The notes under the pieces are model-generated. The model was not told the DNA's origin. It saw nothing but the letters and a program-made list of their open reading frames with translations, and did no database searches. A stretch of DNA of 64,000 bases from Stercorarius parasiticus (Eukaryota > Chordata > Aves > Charadriiformes > Stercorariidae), in contig VWZL01001947.1 of NCBI GenBank assembly GCA_013396915.1, positions 1-64,000 of the forward strand, written 5' to 3'. Shown here one piece after another: positions 61,301 through 64,000 of this stretch (position 1 is the first letter of the stretch; every line of letters starts with the position of its first letter). The translations under genes and the position numbers were made by a program.

Positions 61301-64000
61301 GTATCTACTTCTGATTAAAAGCCTAGCTTAGTATGCTGCTTGAACACCACTGGGTGCGTCCTGCGTAGCACATTCTGATCAGCAGAGCATTGAACGTTCA
61401 GAAGAAATATTTTTCTTGTCCTATTAGTTTATACAAAGTTTAGGATTTTAAAACTGAAACACAAGTACCCTGCAGCCAGCAAAGACAGCCCTGGACCGAC
61501 TCCGTTCAGAAGCAGTGGCTCTTGTCCCAGGGGTACATGGACTCAGGGCAAAGATCCTCTGGTTTTCCGCTGGCGCTGGTTGCTGGAGTGGCCAGGCAAA
61601 GGTTAGCTATCAGCAGCTCCCAGGCCTTAGAGACTTCTTTGGAGAAGCCCAAGTCACATTTTATTGTCGGTGCTGAACACATTGCCGCATTTACAGCTCT
61701 CCCACTCTGTGCTCACCAAATGCCGTGCCACTCTAGCAGGAGCCTAGGCTCCTAACATTTATGAACAGCGAGTGGAAAATCGACTCAAACCACATTGTAA
61801 ACCAAGTGACCTATGCTTCTGTATTTTAAGCATCAGATGTGATTTTCTTATGAGCTACTACCAAAGTCCTCCTGCCCTCTAAGTATCCTGCAGAGTAGTC
61901 CTCTCTTGTTCTTCCATAAAAGAAGTTACACTGCGATACCCCTTGCAAAGGGCGCCTGTGTCATGCCTCCGTCTGCCCCAGGGTTGTCAGGAGTGGAGCC
62001 AGATCCCTGCGTCACCCAGCAGTGCTGGCTTCCTGAGTGATCTGGGGGCCTATTAGCAGCATGCCTGGATGTTCATGTAATACTCTGTTAGGAGAGCAAA
62101 CCTCAGCTGAAGCATAGATGTTTGTTTTATTAGCACAGGTTTTTCTACCATTTCTCCGGGGAGAAAAGAGGGAAGTTTATTCCCTGCAAATGTAACTATT
62201 CAGACTAAGTAGTAAAAAAAGCATAAAAGCTGCTGCCACTGCTTAAACAAGAATAACGATGGTATGAACATGAGAAGCCAGGAGAGACATTTTGTATACA
62301 GAGAAACTCACATATATAAGCTGCAGGGCCTGACACCTAATGGAGGAAGGGCCAGTGAAGGTCAAAAAAATTACACTGGGAATCTCTGCACTGCTTTTAA
62401 ACTAGAAGTGTTGCCTGTTGCCAGTGGCCCTTGGTGTAGTTTTCACAGTGTTCGTATGGTAGCTATTCATTGTTGGGTAATTATCTTGTTTTATTTTTCT
62501 ATTTATTTATCAAGTAAATCAAACTAATAAAAATCCAGCCCATGATTGCCATGGGAACACTCCAACAAGGACAGATGCAGTGTATAGCTGCGAGGAAAGA
62601 AAGCAGGCTTCAACTTTATTAAATTATACACAAGGCAATCAATACAACTTAACACAAACAGCCCTTGCAGGCTCTACACTAACCAGCCAGAAGGCTCAAC
62701 CAGTAACTTTAGAGTCTCTTGGAACAGCAAACCTTAACAACCACCATGCCAAGTTTCTGTAAGGGTAGGTGCTCCAGAATGCAGTCTTTCTTGCCCTTCC
62801 CTCGCATCCTTCTAAAGGGAATCCCAGAAATTGTATACTCTGCTTTTCCACCCCATAGACATGCCAGGTATTTTCTTCCCCTTCCCTGTATCCAGTAGAT
62901 CTGTCTTGAATTCTTGCTCCGGTGATCCCAGAATTTGCATTGAAAATTTAATCCTAGTTAAAATAATACATTTAGACAATTTCAAACAGCTTCTGAAAGC
63001 AGACATCAAATCAGTCGCAAACAAATCTAAATTGTTGCTTAGCTTAACTTGGTCACTCTCTCTGTAAAGACAGATGGCAAGAGACAGGAAAATAGAAAGC
63101 AGAGAGGAGAGGAGATTAAAGCGATAAAGGGCCTACAAAGCTCATAGCAATTTTTCTCCTTAATTTCCTCATATTCAAGGTAATGCCACTGAGAGAAAGG
63201 CAACAAGAAGAATTACATGCGCTGCCCAGGCTGTATTTGTAAAAGGCAGTCTGATCACTGCCGATCCTTTGTGTCGCTGGCAGTGAGGGTTGTCTTTCTG
63301 GACACTGCAGTGAGAGGAGGTGCCAGGCATTTGATTAGGCCAGATCACAGTCTCCTTAAGTCCCCCAGCTGGGAGCCGTCTGGCAGTAACTCACTCCGTG
63401 CAGGTCAGCCTTTCTATCGCAGCGCCTTCCCACCCACCAGAGTACTGTGATTATCCTCCCCGCTCACATCCTCTTAAACTTGTCCCAGCAGTGGTGACAA
63501 GACCCCCCCTTACCCCTCATTGCAGAGTTAGGAACGGGCCCCATCTCCTTTCTGCATCCTGAAGCAATCTTAAGATCTCTTTTCTTTATTTCTAGTCCTC
63601 TTCTGATGACAGTTTATCAGGATTCAGCTCTGTGATTAAACAACACTTATACTGAGAACTCTACAGAATAAAAGATAACGCTAATTTGCCTTGCTCCCTT
63701 GACCCATACTCTGCCTGCTTCTTATTCACTATTTCATTTCCAGTACCAGCCAGCATCATCTCCAGTCCCTAGCCAGAAAGGTGTACTGCTCTGCCTGGCA
63801 GCACTGAGTGTGCCACTTCAAACCAGGCAGACACCGATCTTCCCTGTTCAAGTTATTTAAGCCACCAGTGGGTGATACCTCCTGTGACATTGTTCATCCA
63901 GGACAGCCATCCAGCTTCCACCCACCCCCTCCTGCAGCATCTCCATCTCCTCAACTACAGGAACTGTGCCTTCTTTTATTAAATGCCAATAATCTGCCAC
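55344..64000. other. Intergenic region to window end
   Basis: No protein-coding exon, tRNA or transposon that I can support. There is a GC-richer patch at 55580-55790 and a 38-bp quasi-palindrome at 57341-57378. In other vertebrates WWC1 lies downstream of TENM2 (prior knowledge), but I do not find WWC1's N-terminal WW-domain codons here, so its start is probably beyond the window. Confidence 0.65.
57341..57378. repeat. 38-bp near-perfect palindrome
   Basis: Two 18-bp arms (GTATACAGCTGTATATAT and its exact reverse complement) separated by GT. Each arm itself holds the palindrome GTATACAGCTGTATAC-type core with CAGCTG. Confidence 0.9.

Noticed and set aside
55344..64000. Possible first exons of WWC1, the expected downstream neighbour
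   Set aside because: I looked for the N-terminal WW-domain codons (GWEEARDF, YYIDHTN-type) in the open frames and did not find them.
1..64000. CRISPR arrays, bacterial operons, tRNA or rRNA genes
   Set aside because: No regularly spaced direct repeats, bacterial gene organisation, or recognisable tRNA/rRNA sequence in either strand; the window is spliced vertebrate DNA.

Overview
This is vertebrate nuclear DNA, almost certainly from a bird. The coding segments are spliced exons of a teneurin, and the interspersed repeats are typically avian: truncated CR1 LINEs with the ATTCTRTG-type 3' end, and one solo endogenous-retroviral LTR. Apart from these, most of the sequence is unique, AT-rich intronic and intergenic DNA. 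No prokaryotic, viral-genome or organellar features are seen. The species cannot be named from the sequence alone.

The window holds the 3' part of one plus-strand gene, which I identify as TENM2 (teneurin-2). Thirteen exons between 672 and 47280 join in a consistent reading frame. Every internal junction has GT..AG ends and matching phases. Together they encode 1,717 residues plus a stop codon when a 21-nt microexon is included, or 1,710 without it. The segment starts just before the NHL beta-propeller (TTR-like/FN-plug region, 672-939, 1517-1660). It continues through the propeller (4979-13475), the YD-repeat/Rhs barrel (13475-40237), the ABD-like linker (42995-43125), the toxin-like (Tox-GHH) region, and the C-terminal TCAP peptide ending in GKR-stop (47149-47280). 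The intracellular domain, transmembrane segment and EGF repeats must lie upstream of the window. The 3' UTR follows, with two good polyadenylation signals (48109 and 48484).

The microexon (5638-5658) is the known alternatively spliced NHL insert of teneurins and the main regulatory switch visible here. Introns range from 409 bp to 16.4 kb. The largest (13476-29874) contains only a CR1 copy, a CR1 scrap and simple repeats. A complete 1,154-bp solo LTR with a perfect 5-bp target duplication sits in sense orientation in the 30988-37134 intron.

From about 48.5 kb to the end of the window is intergenic. I found no convincing protein-coding exon. The notable element is an isolated CpG island (about 54520-54980) carrying a strong CTCF-like site and a YY1-like site, followed by a minus-strand CR1 copy. 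I found no evidence of a wholly new biological system. The points most worth following are the NHL microexon and nearby hairpins, the sense-oriented LTR with an intact poly(A) signal inside TENM2, and the unexplained CpG island downstream of the gene.
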